Source of the DNA: Deltaproteobacteria bacterium
GTDB taxonomy: Bacteria > Myxococcota > UBA727 > JABDBI01
Length of the DNA: 6,850 nucleotides
Assembly (NCBI GenBank): GCA_016764955.1
Contig: JAESQZ010000232.1
Coordinates: forward strand, 1 to 6,850
Direction of reading: 5' to 3'
The notes under the pieces are model-generated. The model had not been told where the DNA came from and searched no databases. It saw only the letters and a list, made by a program, of their open reading frames with translations. The first letter of the stretch is position 1. Each line of letters opens with the position of its first letter. This document shows positions 6,755 through 6,850 of this stretch, one piece after another. The position numbers and the translations under genes were made by a program.

Positions 6755-6850
6755 ATATTTTATATATCACATTCACCTTGTCATGCCAGTGGAGGCTGGC
6801 ATCCAGTTCTCGCCCACGGATGTGGGTGTGGGTGCCACAGCCCAGCCCGA
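6755..6850. other. murG leader and repeat-bearing tail, no complete gene
   Basis: The 96 bases upstream of murG comprise an AT-rich leader (6755-6771), the AAGGTGA motif (6773-6779), the palindromic element (6779-6806), and a GC-rich remainder with a small inverted repeat CCCAC/GTGGG at 6813-6826. One minus-strand frame is open from the window edge to a TGA at 6773-6775. It could be the end of an upstream gene, but its residues do not resemble FtsW or another family I recognise. It may also be plain intergenic repeat sequence. Confidence 0.5.
6779..6806 (+). repeat. Second palindromic dispersed element, upstream of murG
   Basis: On the plus strand this unit begins TGTCAT and ends ATCCAG. Inside is a perfect 7-bp inverted repeat, ATGCCAG at 6783-6789 and CTGGCAT at 6796-6802, around a 6-base loop. 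It has the same ends and nearly the same length as the element in ftsZ (28 against 29 bases, TGTCAT to ATCCAG), but the paired bases differ in a matched way. It lies 25 bases upstream of the murG start. No T-run follows the hairpin on either strand, so it is not an obvious terminator. Confidence 0.7.

Noticed and set aside
6779..6806. Possible intrinsic terminator upstream of murG
   Set aside because: The hairpin is not followed by a T-run on either strand, and its conserved ends match the dispersed repeat in ftsZ.

Overview
The window holds the distal part of a division and cell wall (dcw) cluster, and every gene lies on the minus strand. In transcription order, from high to low coordinates, it reads murG, murC, murB, ftsQ, ftsA, ftsZ. 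The genes are packed tightly: murG/murC, murC/murB and murB/ftsQ overlap by 7, 8 and 13 bases, and ftsQ/ftsA and ftsA/ftsZ are separated by only 4 and 19 bases. This is a typical housekeeping operon. All six proteins keep their family motifs and look intact.

The organism is a Gram-negative-type bacterium with moderate GC. The order murG-murC-murB-ftsQ-ftsA-ftsZ, with murB beside murC, together with the FtsA and FtsZ sequences, resembles the dcw clusters of former Deltaproteobacteria (Desulfobacterota, Myxococcota, Bdellovibrionota) more than the enterobacterial order murG-murC-ddlB-ftsQ-ftsA-ftsZ. This is an inference from gene order and recalled family sequences, so the phylum is uncertain. 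No ddl gene lies between murB and ftsQ.

The genes serve one process. MurB and MurC act in the cytoplasm to make UDP-MurNAc and add its first L-Ala. MurG completes lipid II at the inner face of the membrane. FtsQ joins the periplasmic divisome scaffold, FtsA tethers the ring to the membrane, and FtsZ forms the ring.

The unusual content is repetitive. A GC-rich palindromic element (about 30 bp, ends TGTCAT and ATCCAG) sits in frame inside the disordered linker of ftsZ, preceded by four partial copies with periods of 18, 18, 21 and 21 bp, so the frame is never lost. A second member of the same apparent family, with the same ends but a different paired stem, lies just upstream of murG at the window edge. 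The ftsZ linker is further lengthened by four proline/aromatic repeats, giving a 504-residue FtsZ, well above the roughly 380-400 residues usual for the family. The non-genic tail 6755-6850 holds the murG leader and the second repeat.
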